DNA of 64,000 nt from Eurosta solidaginis. Its lineage: Eukaryota; Arthropoda; Insecta; Diptera; Tephritidae. Both the position numbers and the translations under genes were made by a program. This document shows, one piece after another, positions 54,850-64,000 of this stretch (the stretch's first letter is position 1; each line of letters starts with the position of its first letter). Location: assembly GCF_040869045.1 (NCBI RefSeq), contig NC_090323.1:175730083-175794082 (forward strand), in the 5' to 3' direction. The notes beneath the pieces were generated by a model, which was given only the letters and a program-made list of their open reading frames with translations, was not told the origin of the DNA and ran no database searches.

Positions 54850-55390
54850 TTTATTTTTATTTTTACTTCAAAAAACCAATAATTTTCAGACACACATATG
54901 TACACATGAAACTTTTCTTGTTTAGTCGAAAACAAATAATTTAATCAATAAATAATTACCTTAATAAAATCTTTCAATTGACTTATTATGGCATCACAAG
55001 TCTCTGTAACTATTTTCCCAATCGTTTGGGGTGCAATTGCTGTCAAAAATTTTAAGTCTTCAAAGCTATTGCCACTAGCTAGAAATCGAAAAGTTAAAGC
55101 AAGGCGGTGATGAGGGGAATCGCTTCTCTCATTATTGTATCCCGTTTCGTTATGAGTGGTAAAATTTTTTGTAAAAGTTGGTCAAATGTTGCCTTGCTCA
55201 TACGAACGTAATTTTTAAAATCATTTTGTAACGTGAATTCCAGTTCTTTAATAAGCTCACTTTGTCCAAGAACTGCTCGTTTTTTAAACCATTCTTTGCA
55301 CCAAATTCTTTTTTTGCGATCCTCTCTTTTTTTACGCTTAATTGCCACAGCGAGCAATATTGCTGCAGCACAATTGTTGTCCGTATTCAC
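53476..55390 (-). pseudogene. Harbinger DDE transposase, two exons, one stop and one frameshift
   Basis: Minus strand. Exon 1 (55,390-54,960) encodes the N-terminal helical part (KRKKREDRKKRIWCKEWFKK; YVRMSKATFDQLLQKILPLI). A one-base loss near 55,110 shifts the frame, after which FLASGNSFEDLKFLTAIAPQ follows. Predicted splice sites are AAG|GTAATT at 54,960/54,959 and TTTTCAG|CTTCC at 54,292/54,291. Exon 2 (54,291-53,476) has the catalytic triad of the DDE_Tnp_4 family: CIGTIDGKHV (first Asp), NGRASDAGLF (second Asp) and RARRIVENCFGIL (Glu). A TGA at 54,237-54,235 replaces the Trp codon expected just before NFPNCIG. The length would be about 415 residues, normal for the family. The 668-bp intron contains MADF exon 2 in antisense. 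Confidence 0.85.
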
Positions 55391-55503
55391 TGCTGTCTGA
55401 AAGAGAACTAATGTTCGGCCAAAAGTTCGTATGGTGTATGGCCAAAGCTGCGAACAAGATTGCGGAATGTTCGCGGAAATGTTCGTGTCGTGTATTTGGC
55501 GTT

Positions 55504-55700
55504 TAAAGTTTGAAATTTCAAGTCTCTAGCTCATCGAGAAGTTACTAAAAACTGGTTTGAAAATTTTCAAATTCTTTCCGTGCGCCACCTAACGGATTTT
55601 TTCCTTTTGTTGCATTGTCACGGTGTTCTAACCTATGTGTAAAGTTTCACGTTTGTAGCTCAATGAGAAGTTATTTAAAAATCGATTGCAAGATTTGTAT
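55504..55700. repeat. 440-bp tandem duplication, right part (rest of B' and C')
   Basis: It continues the subunit interrupted at 52,807: ctagctcatcgagaagttac at 55,527 equals 52,388, and tgtagctcaatgagaagtta at 55,655 equals 52,531. This confirms the position of the Harbinger insertion. Confidence 0.75.
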
Positions 55701-56480
55701 GAAAAGCGGTCAAACATTAAACAGACCTAATATAAAGGAAGTAAAAAGGATGCCATGGTACCTCCATTAATGAAATGCTGAGTGATATATCATCCTACTT
55801 CGGCTGCCGATTATAAAAAGTCTTGTCTCAGAAAATATGTCAAAAACAGCCTATATCAGATTTTGTTAGAAGAGTAGACTACTTCAGAATTTTATTAAAA
55901 AAATTTAGGTTTCGGAGTTTTTGAAAAACGCCTAATGGTTTCAATTGAAATGTAAAGTTTCGTTTGATTTGAAAAAAATTGCATTTGATTAGAAAAGATT
56001 TCATTTTGATGTCGCCTTATCCGTCCTGATGTCAGGATGCTTAAATTTTTCCCAAATTATTCAATAAATTATAAATTGCTTCATACATTCATACATTTAA
56101 ATGCAATAAGGGCATTCTCCGCTTAATACCAACTTCATTTTATTTGAGAACAGTTTCTTTTAATTTAGAAAAAGTTTAATTTGACTTGAAAATAGTTTAA
56201 TTTGATATAAAAAGAGTTTCATTTCGTTTGAAAAAGTCTCATTTAATTTGGAAACATTTTATTTGAGCAGAAAAAAGTTTCACTTCATTGGAAAAGAGTT
56301 TAACTTGATATGCACAGGCAGATTACCCAGCAAAGCAGGGTGCTAGAGCAGCATTCTATGGTCCAGAGCCCATTTGTAGACTCACAAAATCACACACCAG
56401 GGAAACCAAAGTGACTGGGAAACAAAACAATTCAGATGTCACTGGATTGACTTCCCAGGGTAAAGACAGGGAGGACCTAC
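55701..56480. repeat. AT-rich, degenerate GTTTCATTTGATTTGAAAA words
   Basis: From 55,930 to 56,320 imperfect ~22-bp units (agtttcatttcgtttgaaaa, agtttaatttgacttgaaaa and similar) recur about ten times. The same words build the arms of the inverted-repeat element at 51.6-52.16 kb. The last 150 bp are unrecognised. Confidence 0.5.
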
Positions 56481-56489
56481 GACCTATTT

Positions 56490-57765
56490 CAAAGCAAATT
56501 TGCAACTAGGCTGTCATCAGCATGGCTTTAGAAAACTCCATAGCACAGCCACCGCGCTAAATGCCATTAGCAGCCAGATAAATTACGGTTTAAATCAATA
56601 CCCCCACCATAGAACAGTACTCGTTGCGCTAGACCTATGAAAAGCTTTTGATACGGTCAACCATGGCACGTTACTGCAAGATCTGGAAGGGTCCACCCTT
56701 CCCCCATGTCTTAAAAGGTGGACCGCAAATTATCAGGGTGGCCGGCAGGCATCGGTGCAATTTAGAAACGCAACATCAAAAGCAAGAAAAATTAAACAAG
56801 GGTTGCCACAGGATGGTGTCCCATCATTTTCACATGTCGACCATTTTGAACATCCACGTTAATGGCACTACGCTACCGACTGTCTAACACCCCAAAATCT
56901 TGGTTGTGACGTTCGATCAGGATCTACATTTTGGTGAGCACGCAGCCGCAATTGTACCGAAAATCCAGAGCCGTAATAAAATCCTCAAATCTCTTGCTGA
57001 CAGCACTTTGGGAAAAGATAAAGAAACGCTCATTACCACTTACAACGCAGTTGGCCAGCGGATTACATGCTACGCGTCCCCGATATGGTCGTCAAGCCTA
57101 AAGACTACTCACTGGAAGAAGCTACAGGCCTGCCAAAATATCGCACTCAGAACTGCCACGGGTTGTCTCCTTATGTCCCCAGAACACCATCTACGTAATG
57201 AGGCGAAAATACTCCTAAATAATACCTAAACAGTTCCTGTTGAATACCCAGAAACCTGGGCATCCCAACAGACATCTGATTGATGAGCCAACACCGCCCA
57301 GGGGATTAAGGAGTCATCTCCGTAAGCATTATGAGGAAATACGGCACCTGAGAACACAGCCGTATGAAGCCAAAATATACAAGCAGGTCCTCAGTGAACT
57401 CCACAAATAGACGTCGGACCTCTATTGCAGGAATTGCCCGGTTAATCCTGTACTCAAAAAACAGTACCCAAAACTTGCGGAAGAGGAACGCATACTCCCC
57501 AGGGAAACGCGAGTCACTCTAGCTCAACTTCGATCTGGATACTGTAACAGGTTAAACTCTTCCAGAATCAACCCGACATACAAAATGTATGCCCTGCTTG
57601 TAATGTGTCCCAACATGACATCAACCATCTCCTCAATTGTAATGTAGAACCAACGCCTCTAACACCCCTCTCATTATGCAAGTTTCCTCCCGTTAGAGGA
57701 TATTGATGACAATTTGTGATCGGCCACACCTGAAGCACTGCTACAACAACAACAACAACAACTGT
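56490..57765 (+). pseudogene. LINE-C ORF2 fragment with internal deletion, intact 3' tail
   Basis: The nucleotide sequence at 56,490-56,822 is close to 48,630-48,965 (RT boxes ALDL*KAFDTVNH and IKQGLPQDGV, with AGC to TGA in the first). At about 56,823 it jumps to the thumb region (STILNIHVNGTTLPTV), skipping the YADD box, and continues HPKILVVTFDQDLHFGEHAA and SPIWSSSLKTTHWKKLQACQ to 57,229. Worn C-terminal sequence then follows to 57,735 and the terminal CAACAACAACAACAAC (57,737-57,761). Parts 56,648-57,229 remain open in pieces. It complements the 47.1-49.05 kb copy, which ends exactly at YADD. Confidence 0.8.
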
Positions 57766-58170
57766 CCCGCTATTCATTGTGTCGTGCTTTTTTAACTTGA
57801 ACTATGACTTTTCCATTACTAATTTTTCTACATTGAAAACTTAAAAAAAACAGTAATGACAATTTTTTATTAAATTTCGTCAATTTAGTTCTTCTTTATC
57901 TTCTATAATTTTAAAAGAAACTTCTTTAAATATTGTAACTGCAGCTATGCGAGCCAATGTCAAAGACGTTTTCGAAAAAGTTCGAAAATTTGAAAGTTTT
58001 GCGAATATTTCGAACTTTTTATTTAGAGTTTTCTGAATTTTTTCGTGTATGGAGTTTTGTAGACCAATCAATTCTAGTCTGAAAAAGTACAAGTTATAGG
58101 CCTTAAAAAGTCATATTGCTTTTTGACAATTTTTCCCGTAAGGTGTTTCAGATTTTCTTCCATATGAATA
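57766..58170. other. No gene recognised
   Basis: AT-rich sequence. The 70-codon minus-strand frame shows no motif. Confidence 0.4.
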
Positions 58171-58434
58171 TAGGGATTTTGTTATAATATATTTACTTGT
58201 TTAAATAATGCTTTGTATTTTTATTTTGTTTAGATTTAAGAATGCTTTTGTTTATTTGTTTGTTTATTAATATATAAAATATCTTTGACTACATTTATTA
58301 AATATTTGAAAACTGAATCCATTAATAAAAAATTTTCTTTTTAAAACAAATAAACAAAAGCATTCTTAAATCTAAACAATATAAAAATACAAAGTATTAT
58401 TTAAACAAGTAAATACATTTTAGCAAAACCCCTA
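58171..58434. mobile_element. 264-bp hairpin MITE-like element
   Basis: The arms 58,171-58,260 and 58,345-58,434 are reverse complements with few mismatches (tip TAGGGATTTTGTTA / TAGCAAAACCCCTA; inner end tttatttgtt / aacaaataaa). The 84-nt loop is AT-rich. The ends resemble TAGGG tips of hAT-like MITEs, but no 8-bp duplication was seen. Confidence 0.65.
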
Positions 58435-59138
58435 CAATGAAAAATTAAGAAAAGCGGTCGCGTATTAAAAACACCCTTAGAAAAAAAGTCTGCCAAAAAT
58501 CAATATAAGTTTTGAGACTCTTAATGGGGTACAAAACTGTATACTCGCAAGAAGCTCAGAAAATTCTAAATTTGAAACGGCCATAAAATGTTTTCAAATC
58601 TTCGTACTTTTCGAATATTAAAATTTTCCCTACAATATGTCTGCGGTTGGCGTGAATAGTTTCAGATAAAAAATTCAAAAATTTTTTTTTCTCAAATTAT
58701 TGAAAATAAGAAACAAAAAAAATTAACTGACGAGATTTGATAAAATTTGGCACTGCCATTTTCGTGCTCGCAGCTGTATATGTATACATATGTACTTATA
58801 TATTCAAGCGAATTCTTTTGTTTGGCTTATAAACTAAATAGAAATTGCAAATTGAATAAAAACTAATTGCAATCAAAGTTGCATCGCAGCGAAACAAAAT
58901 TTGTTTTCACCATTTTTTAAATTTTAATTGCTGAGATCAATAACTCATGCAAGAAATTGTTAAATTTATTATTATTTTTTCAACAAGCAATAAAATAAAA
59001 TGATTTTGTTGGCAAAACTGTTTTCGCATATTTAACAAAAATCATAACTACAAACAAATACACATATACATATATATATATACACAGTGCATGCAAATAA
59101 TTGTTTAAGCCTGGTGCATTTGAATAAATTTTTGCTAC
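58435..59138. other. No gene recognised
   Basis: AT-rich sequence with a short (AT/ACAT)n at about 59,060-59,085. Confidence 0.4.
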
Positions 59139-59146
59139 GTATACAT

Positions 59147-59475
59147 TAGGGCGGGTCGATTCATTGCTCTGTGAAAATCGTATTCTAGGGTCAAAATAAG
59201 AAACTTTGCCGAAGGAACCATACCTCTAAAATGAATTCTGATGCCCCCACCCCCATATGGGTCGAACTTTTGGGTAGGGGCAAATTTTAAAAAATCCCAC
59301 TTTGACCCATTTAGAGTGCTCCAATCGAGTCCAAATGTATGACCGACCCCCACTAACTTTGGAGGCCCGACCCACCGATGCCAGTGGCACACCCCCTGCA
59401 ACCCGCTGGGGGTTCACCATAATTTTCAAGAGCAATGGGCGATTTTTTTGCCTCCCCACAAATCGACCCGCCCTA
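59147..59475. mobile_element. 329-bp hAT-like MITE with 8-bp duplication
   Basis: The terminal inverted repeat TAGGGCGGGTCGATT (right end AATCGACCCGCCCTA) is flanked by GTATACAT at 59,139-59,146 and 59,476-59,483. An 8-bp target duplication with ~15-bp ends starting TAGGG fits the hAT superfamily (P elements also make 8 bp). The interior is unusually C-rich on the plus strand (gacccccactaactttggag). The minus-strand frames of 88 and 118 codons cross it and its flank, and are not taken as genes. Confidence 0.8.
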
Positions 59476-59544
59476 GTATACATAGTATAAACAATAGGGT
59501 GGATAAAATCCCAAAATTTCGTATTTAATGATATAGGGATGGTA

Positions 59545-60620
59545 AGTTGTTGTTGGTGGAAAGTACCATCTACATCCATCATTTATTGAAGGTTTTTTTT
59601 TTAGCAATTGTGACCTTCATATTCCCTGTTCTTCCCAAAGGCGTGCCTTATGGTGAGGCTATTTTAAGCCCCTTAACCCGTATATTGGGTTTCGATGGCT
59701 GGACCGCCTATGCTTTTATTGATAAGTTTGAGTCCGTAGAGAAATTCCTGCGGTTCTTTATAAAAAAGCTAATAAGTATTTCTCCCATCTAACACTCCAA
59801 ACTATATGTTGCACCTCGAATCAGGTTTATGTTCGCTGTTCTACCATACTTTAAGCACGCACATGTATTATATCGCGCGCTGTTTTAGTTTATCACCAAA
59901 TAGACTGCCCCGCATTGTAGCCGAGGAGACAGTGCGTTAAGGCTCGTACTGGGTGAAAAACTGGGAAAATGTTTATGTAAGTGTTGATATGAACCCTCAG
60001 CGTGATTTCTCGTCTGCAGCGCTAAAACTGCGAATCCCTGTAGTACTAGAGAGATTGCTGCAAAAAGAGTTTGCTAGCTACACCGAGAGTGCACTGCAAT
60101 CTAGGTCACACGATCTTTACCCTTACTTGATTGCTATGGACGCTACTTACTTCTGCGATGAGATTTCGGCCTTCGCCATAAGTCTGATCATTCGCGCTAG
60201 AGGTGGCTTGCTAAACCTCAATACAAGAGCTTTTGAAATTTTCACTTCTGTAAACTGCTCGGTTTGCAACTTATGTACTGCTGAAGACACCTTTCATTTT
60301 ATTGGGATATGTCCTATTTACAAAGATAACCGGTTTCAATGTTTTGGTGAGAAAGTTTTGGACCTGCAAAAGGTTTTAACTATTCTTAGTGGTGGTAACT
60401 ATCACTCGCTACGCTCTTATATAAGTAGTTGTGTTAAATGTAGGAAACTTATTGTAACAGAATTTGCTTAAACTAATGTTTTTAGCTCTATGTGCTATGT
60501 AGACACACAACAATTAATGTTATTGTCTAAGATCCATTATTTATTATTTTAAAGTATAGTCTTATAATTTCTACTTTTGTAATTCTCTGTTGTAATATAA
60601 TAAATAAAACTAGTATCGCC
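59545..60620 (+). pseudogene. LINE-D ORF2 C-terminus and 3' end
   Basis: Frames from 59,600 read TFIFPVLPKGVPYGEAILS and VEKFLRFFIKKLISIS, then (shifted) TPNYMLHLESG, NRLPRIVAEETVR and WVKNWENV. From 59,953 a 172-codon open frame contains the C-terminal knuckle CSVCNLCTAEDTFHFIGICP. This is the region after the RT in a LINE ORF2. At least two frame changes and one stop precede the open part. The 3' UTR has AATAAATAAAACT near 60,600, so this is a fourth LINE family with an AT-type tail. The clade was not determined. Confidence 0.7.
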
Positions 60621-61187
60621 TGTGGTCGAAGTTCGACCAATGTGTATTTTTTTCAACTCGGTCTATGCATTAAGTGTTGGAAATATAGCAAACTGGTCTA
60701 ACATACTTAACTTTTTCTTTAAAATTTTGAATTTGAACTAAGACTTTGTACTTTTTGATTGTATTTTCTTAAATTTTCTACAAACTTTCACATGTAATTA
60801 TAACGTTTTGGTATGGAGCCCCTGAAACAAAAATATAAAAAATATGTAAAATCAATTGAAATTGACATAGAATTATGGTGAAATTGCTTGAAATTGAATT
60901 GAAAAACACCACCCGGAAGGTCCCCGTTGGCGCGCCACCGAAGTTAGTTTTGGGAGCTCGGTTCCACAGTAGGCCTATATCGCCCATTTATTTCAATAGT
61001 GTCATAATTCAAAAAACATGAACTTTTAGTTAAAAACGAAGAAATTTGCTTAAGGAATTTAACCTATTTCACGCCACCCGTTTAATTTTGCATAAATACA
61101 TATCTAATATGTAAGTGTGACACAAAGCAAAAATTTTGAGTAAAATAGAGGATACTTTCATAAAAAATAAAATAAAAATATAAAAAA
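60621..61187. other. No gene recognised
   Basis: AT-rich sequence up to the 5' terminus of DINE E. Confidence 0.4.
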
Positions 61188-64000
61188 ACAAGTAAGGAAG
61201 GCTAAGTTCGGGTGTAACCGAACATTACATACTCAGTTGAGAGCTATGGAGACAAGATAAGGAAAATCACCATGTAGGAAAATGAACCTAGGGTAACCCT
61301 GGAATGTGGTTGTATGACATGTGTATCAAATGGAAGGTATTAAAGAGTATTTTAAGAGAGAGTAATCCATAGTTCTATGGATGGACGCCATTTAGGGATA
61401 TCGCCATAAAGGTGGACCAGGGCTGACTCTAGAATGTGTTTGTACGATATGGGTATCAAATGAAAGGTGATAATGAGTACTTTAAAAGGGAGTGGGCATT
61501 AGGTCTATAGGTGCACGCCTTTTCGAAATGTCGCCATTAGGGTGGGCCAGGGGTGACTCCAGAATGTGTTTGTATGATATGGGTATCAAATGAAAGATGG
61601 TAATGAGTATTTTAAAAGGGAGTAATCCTTAGTTCTATAGGTGGACGCCTTTTCGAGATATCGCCATAAAGGTGGACCAATGGTGACTCTAGAATGTTTG
61701 TACGATATGGGTATCAAACGAAAGGTGCTACTGAGCATTTTAAGAGGAAGTGGGCATGAGGTCTATAGGTGGACGCCTTTTCGAGGTATCGTCATTAGGG
61801 TGGGCCAGGGGTGACTCTAGATTGTGTTTGTACGATATGGGTATCAAACGAAAGGTGTTACTTATCATTTTAAGATGGAGTGGGCATTAGGTCTATAGGT
61901 GGACGCCTTTTCGAGATATCGCCATTAGGGTGAGCCAGGGGTGACTCTAGAATGTTTGTACGATATGGGTATCAAACGAAAGGTGTTACTGAGCATTTTA
62001 AGAGGGAGTGGGCATTAGGTCTATAGGTGGACGCCTTTTCGAGATATCGCCATTAGGGTGGGAAAGGGGTGACTCTAGAATGTTTTTGTACGATATGGGT
62101 ATCAAATGAAAGGTGGTAATGAGTATTTTAAAAGGGAGTAATCCTTAGTTCTATAGGTGGACGCCTTTTCGAGATATCGCCATAAACGTGGACCAAGGGT
62201 GACTCTAGAATGTTTGTACGATATGGATATCAAACGAAAGGTGTTACTGAGCATTTTAAGAGGGAGTGGGCATTAGGTCTATAGGTGGACGCCTTTTCGA
62301 GATATCGCCATTAGGGTGGGCCAGGGGTGACTCTAGAATGTTTGTACGATATGGGTATCAAACGAAAGGTGTTACTGAGCATTTTAAGAGGGAGTGGACA
62401 TTAGGTCTATAGGTGGACGCCTTTTCGAGATATCGCCATTAGGGTGGGCCAGGGTGACTCTAGAATGTGTTTGTACGATATGGGTATCAAATGAAAGGTG
62501 GTAATGAGTATTTTAAAAGGGAGTAATCCTTAGTTCTATAGGTGGACGCCTTTTCGAGATATCGCCATAAAGGTGGACCAAGGGTGACTCTACAATGTTT
62601 GTACGATATGGGTATCAAACGAAAGGTGTTACTGAGCATTTTAAGAGGGAGTGGGCATTAGGTCTATATGTGGACGCCTTTTCGAGATATCGCCATTAGG
62701 GTGGGCCAGGGGTGACTCTAGAATGTTTGTACGATATGGGTATCAAACGAAAGGTGTTACTGAGCATTTTAAGAGGGAGTGGGCATTAGGTCTATAGGTG
62801 GACGCCTTTTCGAGATATCGCCATTAGGGTGGGCCAGGGGTGACTCTAGAATGTTTGTACGATATGGGTATCAAACGAAAGGTGTTACTGAGCATTTTAA
62901 GAGGGAGTGGACATTAGGTATATAGGTGGTCGCCTTTTCGAGATATCGCCATTAGGGTGGGCCAGGGGTGACTCTAGAATGTTTGTACGATATGGGTATC
63001 AAACGAAAGGTGTTACTGAGCATTTTAAGAAGGAGTGGGCATTAGGTCTATAGGTGGACGCCTTTCCGAGATATCGCCATTAGGGTGGGCCAGGGTGATT
63101 CTAGAATGTGTTTGTACGATATGGATATCAAATTAAAAGTATTAATGAGGGTTTTAAAAGCGAGTGGCCCTTAGATGTATATGTGAAGGCGTTCTCGCGA
63201 TATCGACCAAAATGTGGACCAGGTGATCCAGAAAATCATCTGTCGGGTACTGCTAATTTATTTATATATGCAATACCACTAACAGTATTCCTGCCAAGAT
63301 TCCAAGGGCTGTTGATTTCGCCTTGTAGAACTTTTTCATTTTCTTCTACTTAATATGGTAGGTGTCACACCCATTTTACAAAGTTTTTTCCAAAGTTATA
63401 TTTTGCGTCAATAAACCAATCCAGTTACCATGTTTCATCCCTTTTTTCGTAGTTGGTATAGAATTATGGCATTTTTTTCATTTTTCGTAATTTTCGATAT
63501 CGATAAAGTGGGCGTGGTTATGGTCGGATTTCGGCCATTTTTTATACCAAGATAAAGTGAGTTCGGATAAGTACGTGGGCTAAGTTTAGTACAGATATAT
63601 CGGTTTTTGCTCAAGTTATTGTGTTAACGGCCGAGCGGAAGGACAGACGGTGGTCTGTGTATAAAAACTGGGCGTGGCTTCCACCGATTTCGCCCATTTT
63701 CACAGAGAACAGTTATCGTCACAGAATCTATGCTCCTACCAAATGTGAGAAGGATTGGTAAATTTTTGTTCGACTTATGGCATTAAAAGTATTCTAGACA
63801 AACTAAATGAAAATGGGCGGAGCCACGCCCATTTTGAAATTTTCTTTTATTTTTGGATTTTGTTGCATCATATCATTACTGGAGTTGAATTTTGACTTAA
63901 TTTACTTATATACAGTAAAGATATTAACTTTTTTGTTAAAATTTGAATTTAAAAAAAATTTTTTTTAAAAAGTGGGCGTGTTCTTCATCCAATTTTGCTA
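61188..64000 (+). mobile_element. DINE-TR element E, cut by the window end
   Basis: The 5' terminus ACAAGTAAGGAAGG with stem GTTCGGGTGTAACCGAAC and TACTCAGTTGAGAGC are present, followed by about 15 units of 126-130 bp (61,320-63,200), then ggaccaggtgatccagaaaa and the 3' block with cgtcaataaaccaatccagt and five gggcgtg/gccacgccc-type boxes up to the edge. Two unit types mix: one with gagtaatccttagttc and ataaaggtggacca, the other with gagtgggcattaggtc and attagggtgggcca. The second type often lacks three bases (gaatgtttgtacg). Confidence 0.88.

Larger units (their letters stand above)
52811..55503. mobile_element. PIF/Harbinger transposon, 2,693 bp, nearly intact
   Basis: The terminal inverted repeats (AGCGCCAAATACACGACACG then AACATTTCCGCGAACATTCC at left; one mismatch in ~39 bp at right) are flanked by TAA on both sides, the 3-bp target of this superfamily. 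The element carries a DDE transposase gene on the minus strand and a MADF-domain gene on the plus strand, the two-gene plan of PIF/Harbinger elements, where the second protein assists DNA binding or nuclear import. Only three disabling changes are visible: one frameshift in the MADF gene, and one frameshift and one stop in the transposase. The element is therefore recent. It could be a copy that moved in trans. Confidence 0.92.

Noticed and set aside
59226..59582. 118- and 88-codon minus-strand frames
   Set aside because: They span the MITE and its flank, with no domain and a composition set by the C-rich MITE.

Overview
This is a transposon-dense, AT-rich stretch of eukaryotic DNA, almost certainly from a higher fly (Schizophora). 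A tephritid fruit fly is my best guess. The basis is the mix of repeats: DINE-1/Helitron-like elements with GTCC/GTCT microsatellites, LINEs ending in (CAA)n or CCTAA tails, a tRNA-derived SINE, a gypsy-type solo LTR and a PIF/Harbinger element with a MADF gene. I found no host gene, rRNA or functional tRNA gene that I can defend. The reading frames that carry recognisable domains all belong to mobile elements, and all are broken.

Layout. 1-9.6 kb: LINE 3' ends on the minus strand (2.06-2.99, 4.65-5.45), purine-rich tracts, a complete tRNA-SINE with target-site duplication (6.07-6.45), and a DINE-1-like element (7.26-8.92) split by a 703-bp solo LTR. 9.66-16.63 kb: a 7-kb interval bounded by ~100-bp inverted repeats and holding two tandem-repeat DINE elements and a 1.9-kb TA-flanked pogo-like element. 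16.6-24.8 kb: a LINE split by a complete inverted DINE, then a LINE RNase H fragment. 24.8-33 kb: a purine-armed foldback element, an R2-type LINE fragment, a dispersed ~400-bp repeat and a LINE 3' end. 33.07-37.81 kb: the largest DINE, with about 26 copies of a 130-bp unit. 37.8-46.4 kb: mostly unrecognised, with a LINE relic and a pyrimidine-rich tract. 46.46-49.05 kb: a LINE with ORF1-like, endonuclease and reverse transcriptase parts. 49-52.8 kb: an ATCGAT-rich minisatellite, an inverted-repeat element and a 440-bp tandem duplication. 52.81-55.50 kb: the best-preserved unit, a PIF/Harbinger transposon. 56.5-61 kb: two LINE fragments and two short inverted-repeat elements, one of them hAT-like. 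61.19-64.0 kb: a fifth tandem-repeat DINE running off the end.

The most unusual structure is the PIF/Harbinger element. Its transposase and MADF genes lie on opposite strands and appear interlocked: the predicted intron of each holds the second exon of the other. The second theme is the DINE family, which carries expandable 130-bp arrays, in places already organised as 260-bp higher-order repeats, the way satellite DNA is thought to arise. Several insertions are dated against each other by nesting: DINE into LINE; LTR into DINE; a 56-bp LINE stub into the pogo-like element; Harbinger into a duplicated repeat whose sister copy keeps the empty site.
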